64,000 bases of DNA from Streptomyces sp. NBC_00271 (GCF_036178845.1 NZ_CP108070.1:1054001-1118000), one strand, 5' to 3'; positions 1-9,560 are shown, counted from the stretch's first letter. Notes: generated by a model from the letters alone, not told the origin. Program-made: numbers and translations.

Positions 1-1
1 C

Positions 2-481
2 CACAACCGCGAGGCAGCCGTGTCACCCGCGGCCTGTGCACTCCCCGGACCCGCAGGCGTCCTTGCCTCCGGCGCATGGATGCGCTTCGCCTTCAGCGAC
101 CTGACCTTCCCCGTCCTCGGCATCGCCCGCAACGACGAGCAGGTCTGGGTACGGCTTCGCATGCAGGGCCGCCACACAGGTCCCTTCGTCCGCTTCCGTG
201 ACGGCGCTCTCGACCAGGCCATACCCCCCACCGGGCGTGACATCGACTTCGAACAGATCCACGTGCTCGAACTCCGCGACGGCAAAGTGGTCGGGCACGA
301 AGCCGTGCGCGACGACATCACCATGCTCGGCCAGCTCGGCGTCTTCCCGCCCGCTCCGGCCACCGCGCTGCGCATGGTCGCCTGGCGGGTGACCGGAAGG
401 GCCACGCGCGCCGCGACCGACGTCACGGCGCAAGCCGTCGAGGCAGCCGGCCGCCCGCAGGACAGGGGACCAAGCCACTGA
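2..481 (+). CDS. SnoaL-like / ester-cyclase family protein, 5' end outside window
   Basis: The reading frame is open to the left edge, so the N-terminus is missing; the first visible residues are HNREAAV, which fits the inner part of a SnoaL-like alpha+beta barrel. The stretch from FRDGALDQAI to the IHVLELRDGKVVGHEAVRDD segment is typical of the ester-cyclase branch (hydrophobic strand, then DGKVV and a conserved D). A GTG lies at base 20, but the homologous-looking residues before it argue that it is not the real start. Family members catalyse aldol/ring closures or have no known substrate, so the function is open. It is separated from the AraC gene by 255 bases and is probably not part of that unit. 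Confidence 0.65.
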   Translation, partial: HNREAAVSPAACALPGPAGVLASGAWMRFAFSDLTFPVLGIARNDEQVWVRLRMQGRHTGPFVRFRDGALDQAIPPTGRDIDFEQIHVLELRDGKVVGHEAVRDDITMLGQLGVFPPAPATALRMVAWRVTGRATRAATDVTAQAVEAAGRPQDRGPSH

Positions 482-736
482 GCCTCCTCAGCGCCCTGGC
501 AGGCCAGGCTCCACCGGGATGACACGGAGAACGTTCACGCAACCACCCGACGACCGTGCCATCCCGCCCACACCGCGCCTGCAGTGGGGTGGGCGGCCGG
601 ACCCCGGCCGCCCGACCGACCCCGACCATTCGTCGGCGTCCCCCCGACCAACCCGCCCCCTCTCCGACGGGAATATCCGACAATGATTTAGCACTCAACA
701 ATATGGACCTGATCGCCGACCGTATGGGAGGCTCGC

Positions 737-1645
737 ATGGGCACCACCGCCGAGATCGGGGATGGAACTATGTCTGAGCTGGGGCTCCTCGACACCGGTG
801 GCATCCTGCGCCAGGCGTGGGTCGCCCCGGACCGGACGAGCTCGGGTCTGGGCTGGGAGCACGCGTATCTGTCCACCCAGCGGGAAACGCCGTACCACTC
901 GACCTTCGACAGTGCCCCCACTCATCTGCTGATCCTCCACCTCAGTGGCCCGGTGACCGTCCGACGCCGGTCCGGCCGGTCGATGCGAGCCCAGCGGATT
1001 CCGGCAGGGGGGCTCTTTGTCCACCCGGCAGGTCGCGCGCTGGATGTCGAACTCCAGGGGGGCCTCGACACCGTCCACCTCTATCTCAGCGACTCGGCCC
1101 TCCAGGAAGCGCACGGCGGCCGTGGGGCGGTGGAACTCGCCGAGGAACTGGGCAGCTCGGATCCCCTGATCGAGCAGGTCATGCTGGCTCTGGACGGCGT
1201 CGTGCGGCAGTGGGAGCCCTCCGCGCGCACCTACGTCGATCACCTCGTCGGCATGCTCGCCGCGCAGCTCGCCCACGCGCACACAGCCGGTCGGCCCGCG
1301 GCCCCGCCCGGCGCGATGTCGGGACTGACCTCCCAGCAGCTCGTGTCCGCACGGGAATTGATGGAGCAACACATCTCCGACCCGCTGCGCGTCTCCGATC
1401 TGGCCGCCGCCACCGGGCTGAGCGCGAGCCAGTTCAGTCGGCAGTTCAGAACCAGCACCGGAAAATCTCCGCACCAGTTCCTGTTGCAACTACGGCTGGA
1501 CCACGCACGCCGGATGCTGCGCACCACGGTCCTGCCCATCCCCGACGTGGCCGTCCACTGCGGCTTCTCCCATCAGGAACACCTGACGCGCGTGATGCGC
1601 GCCAAACTCGGCACGACCCCCGCCGCGGTCCGACGCGCGGGCTGA
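737..1645 (+). CDS. AraC-family transcriptional regulator
   Basis: 302 residues. The N-terminal two thirds is a cupin-like sensing domain (HLLILHLSGPVTVRR, GGLFVHPAGRALDVEL). The C-terminal ~100 residues hold two helix-turn-helix units typical of AraC/XylS: LRVSDLAAATGLSASQFSRQF and IPDVAVHCGFSHQEHLTRVMRAKLG. GGGAGG lies a few bases before the ATG; a second in-frame ATG (MSELGL) 33 bases on is possible. It sits directly upstream of and co-oriented with the hydroxyquinol operon, so it is the likely pathway activator, probably responding to resorcinol or a related phenol (inference). Confidence 0.85.
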   Translation: MGTTAEIGDGTMSELGLLDTGGILRQAWVAPDRTSSGLGWEHAYLSTQRETPYHSTFDSAPTHLLILHLSGPVTVRRRSGRSMRAQRIPAGGLFVHPAGRALDVELQGGLDTVHLYLSDSALQEAHGGRGAVELAEELGSSDPLIEQVMLALDGVVRQWEPSARTYVDHLVGMLAAQLAHAHTAGRPAAPPGAMSGLTSQQLVSARELMEQHISDPLRVSDLAAATGLSASQFSRQFRTSTGKSPHQFLLQLRLDHARRMLRTTVLPIPDVAVHCGFSHQEHLTRVMRAKLGTTPAAVRRAG

Positions 1646-1745
1646 CACCGCGTTCCGCGGCCCGCCCCGCCCGCCCCTCTCCTCCGGCGCACCACAGGCA
1701 CCGCATCCGCCCCGCGCCCCCGCCAGAGCCACGCACCGCGCCGAT

Positions 1746-1774
1746 CCTGCAGAAACACGCTCGAAACGTGCAGG
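1746..1774 (+). promoter_or_regulatory. Inverted repeat upstream of the hydroxyquinol operon
   Basis: CCTGCA (1746-1751) and TGCAGG (1769-1774) flank an inner CACG/CGTG pair, about 75 bases before the start of the fused reductase/dioxygenase gene. It could be a regulator half-site pair or a weak terminator of the araC transcript; the sequence does not decide. Confidence 0.3.
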
Positions 1775-1848
1775 AGTCCGAGCGCCCGCCGTCCCCACAC
1801 TCAGAGTCAGAAATTCAGGGACCCACGGCAACGCGAAGGCGGACCCCC

Positions 1849-3840
1849 ATGAGGAATTTCGTATATACCTCCCATCCCTCGCGGATCGTCTTCGGCACCG
1901 GAACGGTCGGCCAGGTCCGCGAGGAGGTCGAGCGACTCGGCTGTTCCCGAGTCCTCCTCCTGTCCACTCCGTCGGTGGCCAAGGCCGCCGCCCGGGTCCG
2001 CGATGTCCTCGGTGACGTCATCGTGGCGGAGTTCGACGGTGCCACCATGCACACTCCGGTCGACGTGACCGAACGGGCCCTCGACCTCCTTCGGGAACAC
2101 TCCGCCGACTGCCTGGTGGCCGTCGGCGGCGGTTCCACCACGGGGCTGGCCAAGGCGCTCGCGCTCCGCACCGATCTGCCGCAGCTGATCCTTCCCACCA
2201 CCTACGCGGGTTCCGAGGTCACCCCCGTCCTCGGCGAGACACAGGACGGACGCAAGACCACGGTGGCCTCCCCCGCGATCCTGCCCGAGACCGTCGTGTA
2301 CGACGTCGAGTTCACCCTCGGCCTGCCGGTGGGCCTGTCGGTCACCAGCGCGGTCAACGCCATGGCACACGCCGTGGAAGCCCTGTACGCGCCACAGGCG
2401 AACCCCGTCATCGACGCCATGGCGCTCGATGCGATCGCGCTGAGCGCCCGCGCCCTGCCGGCTCTCGTGGCCGAGCCGTCCGACACCGCGGCACGCGCCG
2501 ACCTCCTGCGTGCCGCGTGGCTGGCCGGTACCTGCCTCGGCTCCGTCGGTATGGGCCTGCATCACAAGCTGTGCCACACGCTGGGGGGTGCGTTCGACTT
2601 GGCGCACGCCGCGACGCACACCGTGATCCTGCCGCACGCGATGGCCTACAACGCCCCGGCCGCTCGGGACGCCATGAGCCGCATCGCCGACGCACTCGGC
2701 GTACCGGACGCTCCGAGCGGGATGTTCGACCTGATCACCTCGCTCGGGGGCCCCACCGCGCTGCGCGAGCTGGGCATGGCGGAGGCGGATCTGCCGCAGG
2801 CCGCGCGGCTGGCGGTCGCCACGCCGTACCCCAACCCCCGTGAGCTGACGCCCACGGGAATCGAGAGCCTGTTGCGCGATGCCTGGCAGGGCCGCCGTCC
2901 CGCGGTTCCCGCGGAGCCGACTCCGGCTCCGCGAACCCCTGGGCTGTCGGCCCCCGCGGCGCACGCAGTGGCTTCGGATGTGGAGCGCCTGACCGCCCAG
3001 GTGGTGGAGAGCTTCGCGGACGCACCCGATCCGCGGAGCAGGCAGCTGCTCAGCGACCTGGTACGGCACCTGCACCACTTCGTGACGAGCAATGACGTCA
3101 CCGAATCCGAGTGGGAGCAGGCCATCGACTTCCTGACCCGTACCGGACAGATCTCCACCAGCACCCGCCAGGAGTTCGTGCTGCTGTCCGACACACTCGG
3201 TGTCTCCAGCATCGTCGACCTGCTCACCCACTCACGCACCCCGCAGACCACACCGTCAGCGGTCCTCGGCCCCTTCTACACGGACGGACCGCCGGAAACC
3301 GCACAGGGCGGCGACATCTCACAGGGGGTGGCCGGCACCCCTCTGTGGGCCGACATCCTCATCACCGACACGGACGGACGGCCCGTGCCGGATGCCGTCA
3401 CGGACGTCTGGCAGGCCAACAAGGACGGCTTCTACGACGTCCAGTTGCCCGAGTTGGACGGACCGGTGCTGCGGGGCCGCCTGCGCACCGACGAGCAGGG
3501 CCGCCTGCGCTTCTGGACGACCCTGCCGGCCGAGTATCCGATCCCGGACGACGGACCGGTGGGACAGCTGCTCCAAGCCGTCGAACGTCATCCCTACCGT
3601 GCGCCCCACCTGCACTTCATGATCTCCGCCGCCGGCCACCAGCGCCTGATCACCCAGCTGTTCGTGAAGGGCGGCCACTACATCGACTCCGACACCGTGT
3701 TCGGCGTCAAGGAGGGCCTGATCGTGGACTTCACCCCCCGGATCGGGCCGACCCCGGACGGCCGTGCCGTCGACGGGGAGTGGCGCAACCTGCAGTTCAC
3801 CTTCCGCATCGCCCGCCTGGCCGACGGCCCCGCACACTGA
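1849..3840 (+). CDS. Fused maleylacetate reductase / hydroxyquinol 1,2-dioxygenase
   Basis: 663 residues. Residues 1-355 are an iron-containing alcohol dehydrogenase fold of the maleylacetate reductase type (SRIVFGTGTVGQVREEVERLG, AVGGGSTTGLAKALAL, GLHHKLCHTLGGAFDLAHAATH), which reduces maleylacetate to 3-oxoadipate with NAD(P)H. After a Pro/Ala-rich linker (about 356-380) comes an intradiol dioxygenase: the N-terminal helical dimerisation part, GPFYTDGPPE, and the Fe(III) ligands Tyr in KDGFYD, Tyr in EYPIPDDGP, and both His in RAPHLHF. That domain cleaves hydroxyquinol to maleylacetate, so one chain carries two consecutive steps. The ATG is chosen because homology begins there, although the frame is open far upstream. 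First structural gene of the pathway, 14 bases before the hydroxylase. Confidence 0.9.
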   Translation: MRNFVYTSHPSRIVFGTGTVGQVREEVERLGCSRVLLLSTPSVAKAAARVRDVLGDVIVAEFDGATMHTPVDVTERALDLLREHSADCLVAVGGGSTTGLAKALALRTDLPQLILPTTYAGSEVTPVLGETQDGRKTTVASPAILPETVVYDVEFTLGLPVGLSVTSAVNAMAHAVEALYAPQANPVIDAMALDAIALSARALPALVAEPSDTAARADLLRAAWLAGTCLGSVGMGLHHKLCHTLGGAFDLAHAATHTVILPHAMAYNAPAARDAMSRIADALGVPDAPSGMFDLITSLGGPTALRELGMAEADLPQAARLAVATPYPNPRELTPTGIESLLRDAWQGRRPAVPAEPTPAPRTPGLSAPAAHAVASDVERLTAQVVESFADAPDPRSRQLLSDLVRHLHHFVTSNDVTESEWEQAIDFLTRTGQISTSTRQEFVLLSDTLGVSSIVDLLTHSRTPQTTPSAVLGPFYTDGPPETAQGGDISQGVAGTPLWADILITDTDGRPVPDAVTDVWQANKDGFYDVQLPELDGPVLRGRLRTDEQGRLRFWTTLPAEYPIPDDGPVGQLLQAVERHPYRAPHLHFMISAAGHQRLITQLFVKGGHYIDSDTVFGVKEGLIVDFTPRIGPTPDGRAVDGEWRNLQFTFRIARLADGPAH

Positions 3841-3854
3841 CCTGGAGCAGTCTC

Positions 3855-5618
3855 ATGGACTCGACCCACACCTACGACACCGACGTCCTCGTGGTCGGCA
3901 GTGGACCCGCCGGTGGATCCGCGGCCCTGCTCCTGGCCACGTACGGCATTCGCACCCTGCTCGTCACCAAGTACGGCTGGCTGGCCGACACCCCCCGTGC
4001 GCACATCACCAACCAGCGCACCATGGAGGTACTGCGCGACCTCGGCGTGGACGGCGAAGCCGCCGCGGCCGGGAGCCCCGCCGAACTCATGGGCGACACC
4101 GTTCTGTGCACCGCCCTGGCGGGCGAGGAGATCGGCCGGATCCGCAGCTGGGGCACCGGCCCGCACGCGGCGACCGAGTACGGTGCCGCCAGCCCCGCGC
4201 AGATGATCGACCTTCCGCAGACCTTTCTGGAACCGATCCTGGTGAAGAACGCCGCGGCGCGGGGAGCCAAGATCCGTTTCGACACCGAGTTCCTCAGCCT
4301 GGAACAGGACGCCGACGGCGTCACCGCCCGGCTCCGGGACCGGGTGCGCGGAGACGAGTTCACCGTGCGAGCCCGCTACCTGATCGGTGCGGACGGCGGC
4401 CGCAGCGCCGTGGCGGAGCAGATCGGACTGCCGATCGCCGGGCAGAGCGGCAAGGCCGGCAGCATGAACATCGTCTTCAAGGCCGACCTGTCCCGGCACG
4501 TGGCCCACCGCCCGAGCGTTCTGTACTGGGTGATGCGTCCCGGCGCCCACATGGGCGGCATCGGCATGGGGCTGGTGCGCATGGTGCGGCCGTGGAACGA
4601 ATGGCTGCTGGTGTGGGGATACGACATCGACCAGCCCCCGCCCCACATGGACGAGGCGACCGCCCGTGACATCGTCCACGACCTCATCGGCGACCGCGAC
4701 ATTCCCGTCGAGATCACGTCGAGCTCGCTGTGGACGGTCAACCACAGCTATGCCACGACGTATTCGGCCGGGCGTGTCTTCTGCGCCGGGGACGCGGTGC
4801 ACCGGCACCCGCCGTCCAACGGCCTCGGTTCCAACACCTCGATCCAGGACTCGTACAACCTCGCCTGGAAGCTCGCCATGGTCATCCGCGGTCAGGCCGG
4901 CCCGGGGCTCCTCGACACGTACACCGCTGAGCGGGCACCGGTCGGCCGGCAGATCGTCGATCGCGCCAACCTCAGCCGCGACCAGTTCGGCCCCATCTTC
5001 CAGGCACTGGGACTCGACGAGTACAGCGTGGAGGAGGACATCGTCGACGGTCTCGCCGCGTGCCGCAGCGGGACGGCCGAGGGCACCAAGCGACGGCAGG
5101 CGCTGGAAGAGGCCATTCAGCTGAAGAACTACGAGTTCAACGCCCATGGCGTCGAGATGAACCAGCGCTACGACTCCTCCGCGGTCGTACAGGACACCGG
5201 CGCCGCCGAGGAATGGACCCGGGATCCGGAGCTCTTCCACCGGCCGACGACCCGCCCCGGCGCGAAACTCCCGCACGCCTGGCTCGTCGACGACAACGGC
5301 CACCGCCTGTCCACGCTGGACGTCGTCGGCAAGGGAACCCTCACGCTGATCACCGGCCTGTCCGGTGGCGTGTGGGAGTCGGCCGCGGCCGACTGCGCCG
5401 AGGCTCTGGGGATTCCTCTGAAGTACGTCCGCATCGGCGCCGAGGACAGCCGCGACGCCTACGGCGAGTGGCGCCGGACATCGGAGGTGGCCGAGGACGG
5501 GTGCCTGCTCGTCCGCCCGGACGGACACATCGCCTGGCGGGCCTCTTCGGCGCCGGACGCCGACTCCGCGGCATACGGCGAGCTGCTCGCAGCCCTGAGG
5601 ACCGTACTGCACCGTTGA
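3855..5618 (+). CDS. FAD-dependent aromatic hydroxylase (PheA/TfdB type)
   Basis: 587 residues, cytosolic group A flavoprotein monooxygenase. Three FAD signatures are visible: GSGPAGG near residue 14, GADGGRS near residue 178, and GDAVHRHPPSNGLGSN near residue 312; the C-terminal third is the thioredoxin-like domain of phenol hydroxylases. Lying between a hydroxyquinol dioxygenase and 3-oxoadipate genes, it most likely hydroxylates resorcinol (or 4-hydroxysalicylate/another diol) to hydroxyquinol using NAD(P)H and O2. The substrate is inferred from context only. GGAGC precedes the ATG. Translation probably follows that of the upstream gene. Confidence 0.88.
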   Translation: MDSTHTYDTDVLVVGSGPAGGSAALLLATYGIRTLLVTKYGWLADTPRAHITNQRTMEVLRDLGVDGEAAAAGSPAELMGDTVLCTALAGEEIGRIRSWGTGPHAATEYGAASPAQMIDLPQTFLEPILVKNAAARGAKIRFDTEFLSLEQDADGVTARLRDRVRGDEFTVRARYLIGADGGRSAVAEQIGLPIAGQSGKAGSMNIVFKADLSRHVAHRPSVLYWVMRPGAHMGGIGMGLVRMVRPWNEWLLVWGYDIDQPPPHMDEATARDIVHDLIGDRDIPVEITSSSLWTVNHSYATTYSAGRVFCAGDAVHRHPPSNGLGSNTSIQDSYNLAWKLAMVIRGQAGPGLLDTYTAERAPVGRQIVDRANLSRDQFGPIFQALGLDEYSVEEDIVDGLAACRSGTAEGTKRRQALEEAIQLKNYEFNAHGVEMNQRYDSSAVVQDTGAAEEWTRDPELFHRPTTRPGAKLPHAWLVDDNGHRLSTLDVVGKGTLTLITGLSGGVWESAAADCAEALGIPLKYVRIGAEDSRDAYGEWRRTSEVAEDGCLLVRPDGHIAWRASSAPDADSAAYGELLAALRTVLHR

Positions 5619-5734
5619 CGACCGCGACGCGACACCCGCGTACAGCCACACACCCACACCCCCACAGGGAAACCCGAACAGAGGCAGACACCACTCGGGG
5701 CGAGTCTGCCGGACCGGAACGGAGCGCAGTGCAC

Positions 5735-6517
5735 ATGGACAAGGTGGTTGCCACGGCCGAGGAGGCACTGGCAGGCGTCATGGACGGAGCGTCCCTGGCC
5801 GTGGGCGGCTTCGGCCTCAGCGGTGTCCCCGACGTGCTGATCCACGCGCTGTACGCGACCGGTGTGACCGGGCTGAGCGTGGTCTCCAACAACTGCGGCG
5901 TGGACGGCGGCGGCCTGGGCATCCTGCTCGCCGCCGGTCGCATAGCCCGCGTCACCGGCTCGTACGTCGGCGACAACAAGGAGTTCGCCCGCCAGTACCT
6001 CTCCGGTGAACTGCTGGTCGAACTGACTCCGCAGGGCACGCTCGCCGAGCGCCTGCGCGCCGGCGGATGCGGCATCCCCGCCTTCTTCACGCCCGCCGGT
6101 GTCGGTACCCAGGTCGCCGAGGGCGGCCTGCCCTGGCGCTACGCCCCCGACGGCACCGTGGCCGTCACCTCACCGCCCAAGGAGGTCCGCGAGTTCGACG
6201 GCCGGCGTTACGTGCTCGAGCACGGCATCACCACCGACTTCGCACTGGTGCGGGCGGCCAGGGGCGACCGCCACGGCAATCTCGTCTTCCGCCGCTCGGC
6301 CCGTAACTTCAACCCGCTCGCCGCGATGGCCGGCCGCGTCACGATCGCGGAGGTCGAGCAGTTGGCCGAGCCCGGCGAGCTCGACCCGGACGAGATCCAT
6401 CTCCCCGGCGTGTTCGTCCAGCGTGTGGTGGAACTGACGCCGGAGCAGGCCGCGGACAAACACATCGAACGGCGCACTGTCTCCGCGCCGTCGGCACGAG
6501 GGACGGTGCGGCACTGA
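5735..6517 (+). CDS. pcaI: 3-oxoadipate CoA-transferase subunit A
   Basis: 260 residues, alpha subunit of a class I CoA-transferase. The glycine-rich N-terminus [16 protein letters not shown] and the [19 protein letters not shown] segment are characteristic. With the B subunit it moves CoA from succinyl-CoA to 3-oxoadipate. The ATG follows GGAACGGAG at suitable distance; a GTG six bases earlier would be too close to that site. The stop codon overlaps the next start by one base, so the two subunits are translationally coupled. 3-Oxoadipate rather than 3-oxoacid specificity is inferred from the operon. Confidence 0.88.
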   Translation: MDKVVATAEEALAGVMDGASLAVGGFGLSGVPDVLIHALYATGVTGLSVVSNNCGVDGGGLGILLAAGRIARVTGSYVGDNKEFARQYLSGELLVELTPQGTLAERLRAGGCGIPAFFTPAGVGTQVAEGGLPWRYAPDGTVAVTSPPKEVREFDGRRYVLEHGITTDFALVRAARGDRHGNLVFRRSARNFNPLAAMAGRVTIAEVEQLAEPGELDPDEIHLPGVFVQRVVELTPEQAADKHIERRTVSAPSARGTVRH

Positions 6518-7161
6518 TGCCATGGACCAGGAACGAGATGGCCGCACGCGCGGCGGCGGAGATCCAGGACGGCGACTACGTCAACCTCGGGATCGGACTG
6601 CCCACGCTGGTGCCCGAACACGTGGCCGAAGGGGTGCACGTGGTGCTCCAGTCGGAGAACGGCGTCCTCGGCGTCGGGCCGTACCCGGCCGAGGAGGACG
6701 TGGACCCCGACCTGATCAACGCGGGCAAGGAGACGGTCACCGTACTGCCGGGTGCGAGTTTCTTCGACTCCGCGTTGTCCTTCGGAATGATCCGGGGCGG
6801 TCACATCGACACCGCCATTCTGGGAGCCATGCAGGTCTCCGCCACCGGAGATCTCGCCAACTGGATGATCCCGGGCAAGATGGTGAAGGGCATGGGCGGT
6901 GCGATGGACCTCATCCACGGCGCCCGCCGAGTCGTCGTCGTGATGGAACACTGCGCCAAGGACGGCAGTCCGAAGCTCGTCGCCGCGTGCACCCTGCCTC
7001 TCACCGGCGTGGCCTGCGTCGACCGCGTCATCACCGACCTCGGCGTGCTGGACGTCACCGAGGACGGACTCGTCCTCGTCGAGACCGCTCCCGGCGTCAG
7101 CACGGACGAGATCGTCAGCCGTACCGCCGCGCCCGTGCGCGTGCCGGACCCCGTCGGCTGA
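6517..7161 (+). CDS. pcaJ: 3-oxoadipate CoA-transferase subunit B
   Basis: 214 residues, beta subunit. The motif [12 protein letters not shown] contains the catalytic glutamate that forms the CoA thioester; [15 protein letters not shown] and [12 protein letters not shown] are further family blocks. It starts inside the stop codon of subunit A (TGATG), which ensures equal synthesis. It acts as a heteromer with the product of the preceding gene. Confidence 0.9.
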   Translation: MPWTRNEMAARAAAEIQDGDYVNLGIGLPTLVPEHVAEGVHVVLQSENGVLGVGPYPAEEDVDPDLINAGKETVTVLPGASFFDSALSFGMIRGGHIDTAILGAMQVSATGDLANWMIPGKMVKGMGGAMDLIHGARRVVVVMEHCAKDGSPKLVAACTLPLTGVACVDRVITDLGVLDVTEDGLVLVETAPGVSTDEIVSRTAAPVRVPDPVG

Positions 7162-7211
7162 CCCCGATTCAGCAGCCCCCTCCCCAACTCCCCCCACCAC
7201 AAGGAGTCTCG

Positions 7212-8402
7212 ATGAACGAGCGCCTGCGGGACGTCTACGTCGTCGACGCCGTCCGCACCCCGATCGGCCGATACGGCGGTGCCCTGTCCGCCGTGCGCCC
7301 CGACGACCTCGCCGCCGGAGTCGTACGTGAACTGCTCCGCCGCACTCCCGCCTTGGACCCGTCCCTCATCGGTGACGTGTTCTTCGGAAACGCCAACGGC
7401 GCCGGGGAGGACAACCGGGACGTCGCCCGTATGGCCGTGCTGCTGGCCGGTCTTCCCGTGACGGTCCCCGGAACCACCGTCAACCGGTTGTGCGGCTCGG
7501 GGATGGAGGCGGTCATCCAGGCCGCCCGCGCGGTGGCACTCGGCGACGCCTCCGTCGCCGTGGCCGGCGGAGTGGAGTCCATGAGCCGCGCCCCATGGGT
7601 CCTGCCCAAACCGGAGCGCGCCTTCCCGGTCGGCAACCAGGAGCTGTACTCCACCACCCTCGGCTGGCGGATGGTCAACCCGCGGATGCCCGACGCGTGG
7701 ACCATCCCGCTCGGCGAGAGCGCCGAGCTGATCGCCGACAAGTACGGCATCACCCGCGAGGCCCAGGACGCCTTCGCGCTCGCCAGTCACGAGAAGGCCG
7801 CCCGGGCGTGGAAGGACGGTGCGTACGACGCCGAGGTGGTCCCCGTCGAGGGTGTGGACCTGCCCCGCGACGAGGGGATCCGGGACAACACCTCACTCGA
7901 AGCGCTGGCCCGCCTCAAGCCGGTCTTCCGTGCGGGCGGCACGGTCACGGCCGGCAACGCCTCGCCTCTCAACGACGGCGCGGCTGCCCTGCTGCTGGTC
8001 GACGAGGCCGGGCTGGCCGAGACGGGCCGTGAGCCGCTGGCCAGGATCCGCGCCAGTGCCGTGACGGGCATCGAGCCGCAGTACTTCGGTCTCGGCCCGG
8101 TCGACGCCATCCGCAAGGCCCTGACGAAGGCGGGCCGCACCTTCGACGCCCTGCACACCGTCGAGCTCAACGAGGCATACGCCGCCCAGGCGCTGGGCTG
8201 TCTCGCCGCCCTGCCGGAACTCGACTCCGACATCCTCAACCCGAAGGGCGGCGCCGTCGCCGTCGGGCATCCCCTCGGCGCCTCCGGCGCTCGTATCACC
8301 GGAGCGGTCGCCCATCAGCTCGCGGAAGCCGGCTCGGGCACGGGCCTGGCCGCGCTCTGCATCGGCGTCGGGCAGGGCCTGGCCCTGGTCCTGGAGCGCT
8401 GA
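7212..8402 (+). CDS. pcaF: 3-oxoadipyl-CoA thiolase
   Basis: 396 residues, thiolase fold. The acylated cysteine is Cys94 in NRLCGSGMEA; GHPLGASGAR carries the catalytic His and CIGVGQG the second Cys near the C-terminus. AAGGAG precedes the ATG by eight bases. As the last gene of the hydroxyquinol operon it would split 3-oxoadipyl-CoA into succinyl-CoA and acetyl-CoA. The sequence alone does not separate 3-oxoadipyl-CoA from acetoacetyl-CoA thiolases; context decides. Confidence 0.88.
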   Translation: MNERLRDVYVVDAVRTPIGRYGGALSAVRPDDLAAGVVRELLRRTPALDPSLIGDVFFGNANGAGEDNRDVARMAVLLAGLPVTVPGTTVNRLCGSGMEAVIQAARAVALGDASVAVAGGVESMSRAPWVLPKPERAFPVGNQELYSTTLGWRMVNPRMPDAWTIPLGESAELIADKYGITREAQDAFALASHEKAARAWKDGAYDAEVVPVEGVDLPRDEGIRDNTSLEALARLKPVFRAGGTVTAGNASPLNDGAAALLLVDEAGLAETGREPLARIRASAVTGIEPQYFGLGPVDAIRKALTKAGRTFDALHTVELNEAYAAQALGCLAALPELDSDILNPKGGAVAVGHPLGASGARITGAVAHQLAEAGSGTGLAALCIGVGQGLALVLER

Positions 8403-8421
8403 GGCGGCGACCGCCACCGGG

Positions 8422-8883
8422 TCAGGGTGTCGTCGCCACGCGTTCGAGTGCGGCGGTGAGTGCGGCGAGGTCGTGGCCGGCGAGGTTGTCGAGGACGTGC
8501 CGCCGGATGCTGGCCAGGTGGGCGGGCCAGGCCTCTTGGAGACGGGCGAGGCCGTCGTCGGTGAGGACGGCGTTCCAACCGCGCAGATCTTCCTGGCACT
8601 TGGCCCGCTGGACGAAGCCCTGCTTTTCGAGGCGGTTGACGACACGGGTCATGCCGCTGAGCGAGAGGTTGCAGGCGGTGGCGAGCTCATTCATCCGCAT
8701 CCGGCGGTGGGGCGCCTCGGACAGGAACATGAGCGGGGTGTACTCGGAAAGGGGCAGCCCTCCGTCGCCGACCATGTCCGTGTCCACCAGTCGCGGCAGC
8801 GCCATCATGACGTGGGCGAGGGCGCGCACGAGCGATTCCTCGGTCTGGTCCAAGGGGCGCAGGGGCTGTTCGTCGTAGGGCAT
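8422..8883 (-). CDS. MarR-family transcriptional regulator
   Basis: 153 residues. The winged helix covers roughly 45-115: RMNELATACNLSLSGMTRVVNRLEKQGFVQRAKCQED, followed by the wing GWNAVLTDDG. Divergent from the FMN reductase gene, with 85 bases between starts holding two copies of a palindrome. It is therefore expected to repress both itself and the reductase until a ligand or an oxidised or alkylated thiol releases it. One Cys lies in the recognition-helix region (ATACNLS) and one in the wing (AKCQED), which could sense quinones; this is inference. Confidence 0.85.
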   Translation of the reverse strand: MPYDEQPLRPLDQTEESLVRALAHVMMALPRLVDTDMVGDGGLPLSEYTPLMFLSEAPHRRMRMNELATACNLSLSGMTRVVNRLEKQGFVQRAKCQEDLRGWNAVLTDDGLARLQEAWPAHLASIRRHVLDNLAGHDLAALTAALERVATTP

Positions 8884-8900
8884 GCCTCACACCCTATCTC

Positions 8901-8942
8901 CTTGACACGGCAAGCACTCATACATTTACTTGACTCGACAAG
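8901..8942. promoter_or_regulatory. Twin MarR operators
   Basis: CTTGACACGGCAAG (8901-8914) and CTTGACTCGACAAG (8929-8942) share the palindromic frame CTTG-N6-CAAG and 11 of 14 bases. Their centres are 28 bp apart, between the divergent MarR and reductase genes. Confidence 0.7.
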
Positions 8943-8968
8943 CACACATACAAGCGAAGGTGCAGAAC

Positions 8969-9529
8969 ATGACAAGGATCGGCATCATCCTCGGCAGCAC
9001 GCGCCCCGGACGCAACGGCGAGGCCGTCGCCCACTGGGTGCACGAGCTGGCCACGCAGCGCACCGACGCACAGTACGAGCTCGTCGACCTGGTGGACTAC
9101 AAGCTGCCGCTGCTGGATGAGGCCTACCCGCCGGCGATGGGCCAGTACAGCCAGCCGCACACGCAGCAGTGGGCCGCGAAGATCGCCTCGTTCGACGGCT
9201 TCGTCATCGTGACCCCCGAGTACAACCACTCGGTGCCCGGCGCGCTGAAGAACGCCATCGACTTCCTGGCGGCCGAGTGGGCCAACAAGGCCGTCGGCTT
9301 CGTCAGTTACGGCTCCACCGGCGGCGTCCGCGCCGTCGAGCACCTGCGCCTGATCGCCGGTGAACTGCAGATGGCGGACGTCCGCTCCCAGGTGGCGCTC
9401 TCCCTGTTCACCGACTTCGAGAACTTCAGCGTCTTCAAGCCCGCCGACAGCCACCGTGACGCCGTCACCGCCACCCTCGACCAGGTCGTGGCGTGGAGCA
9501 ACGCCCTCGCTCCGCTGCGCGTCGGCTGA
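8969..9529 (+). CDS. NAD(P)H-dependent FMN reductase
   Basis: 186 residues, flavodoxin-like fold. GIILGSTRPGRNGEAVA near residue 4 is the FMN phosphate loop; TPEYNHSVPGALKNAIDFL is the classic second signature of the family. The ATG in front of TRIGIIL is preferred to a TTG 39 bases upstream, which lies inside the second operator. Products of this family reduce FMN, quinones or azo dyes; control by an adjacent MarR protein suggests quinone or electrophile detoxification. Confidence 0.87.
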   Translation: MTRIGIILGSTRPGRNGEAVAHWVHELATQRTDAQYELVDLVDYKLPLLDEAYPPAMGQYSQPHTQQWAAKIASFDGFVIVTPEYNHSVPGALKNAIDFLAAEWANKAVGFVSYGSTGGVRAVEHLRLIAGELQMADVRSQVALSLFTDFENFSVFKPADSHRDAVTATLDQVVAWSNALAPLRVG

Positions 9530-9560
9530 CGCGAGGAATCACGGGGCGCCGCCCACCCAT

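Noticed and set aside
817..1848. Long N-terminal extension of the fused reductase/dioxygenase
   Set aside because: The frame is open but Arg/Pro-rich and is antisense-like shadow of the AraC gene; homology starts at the ATG at 1849.
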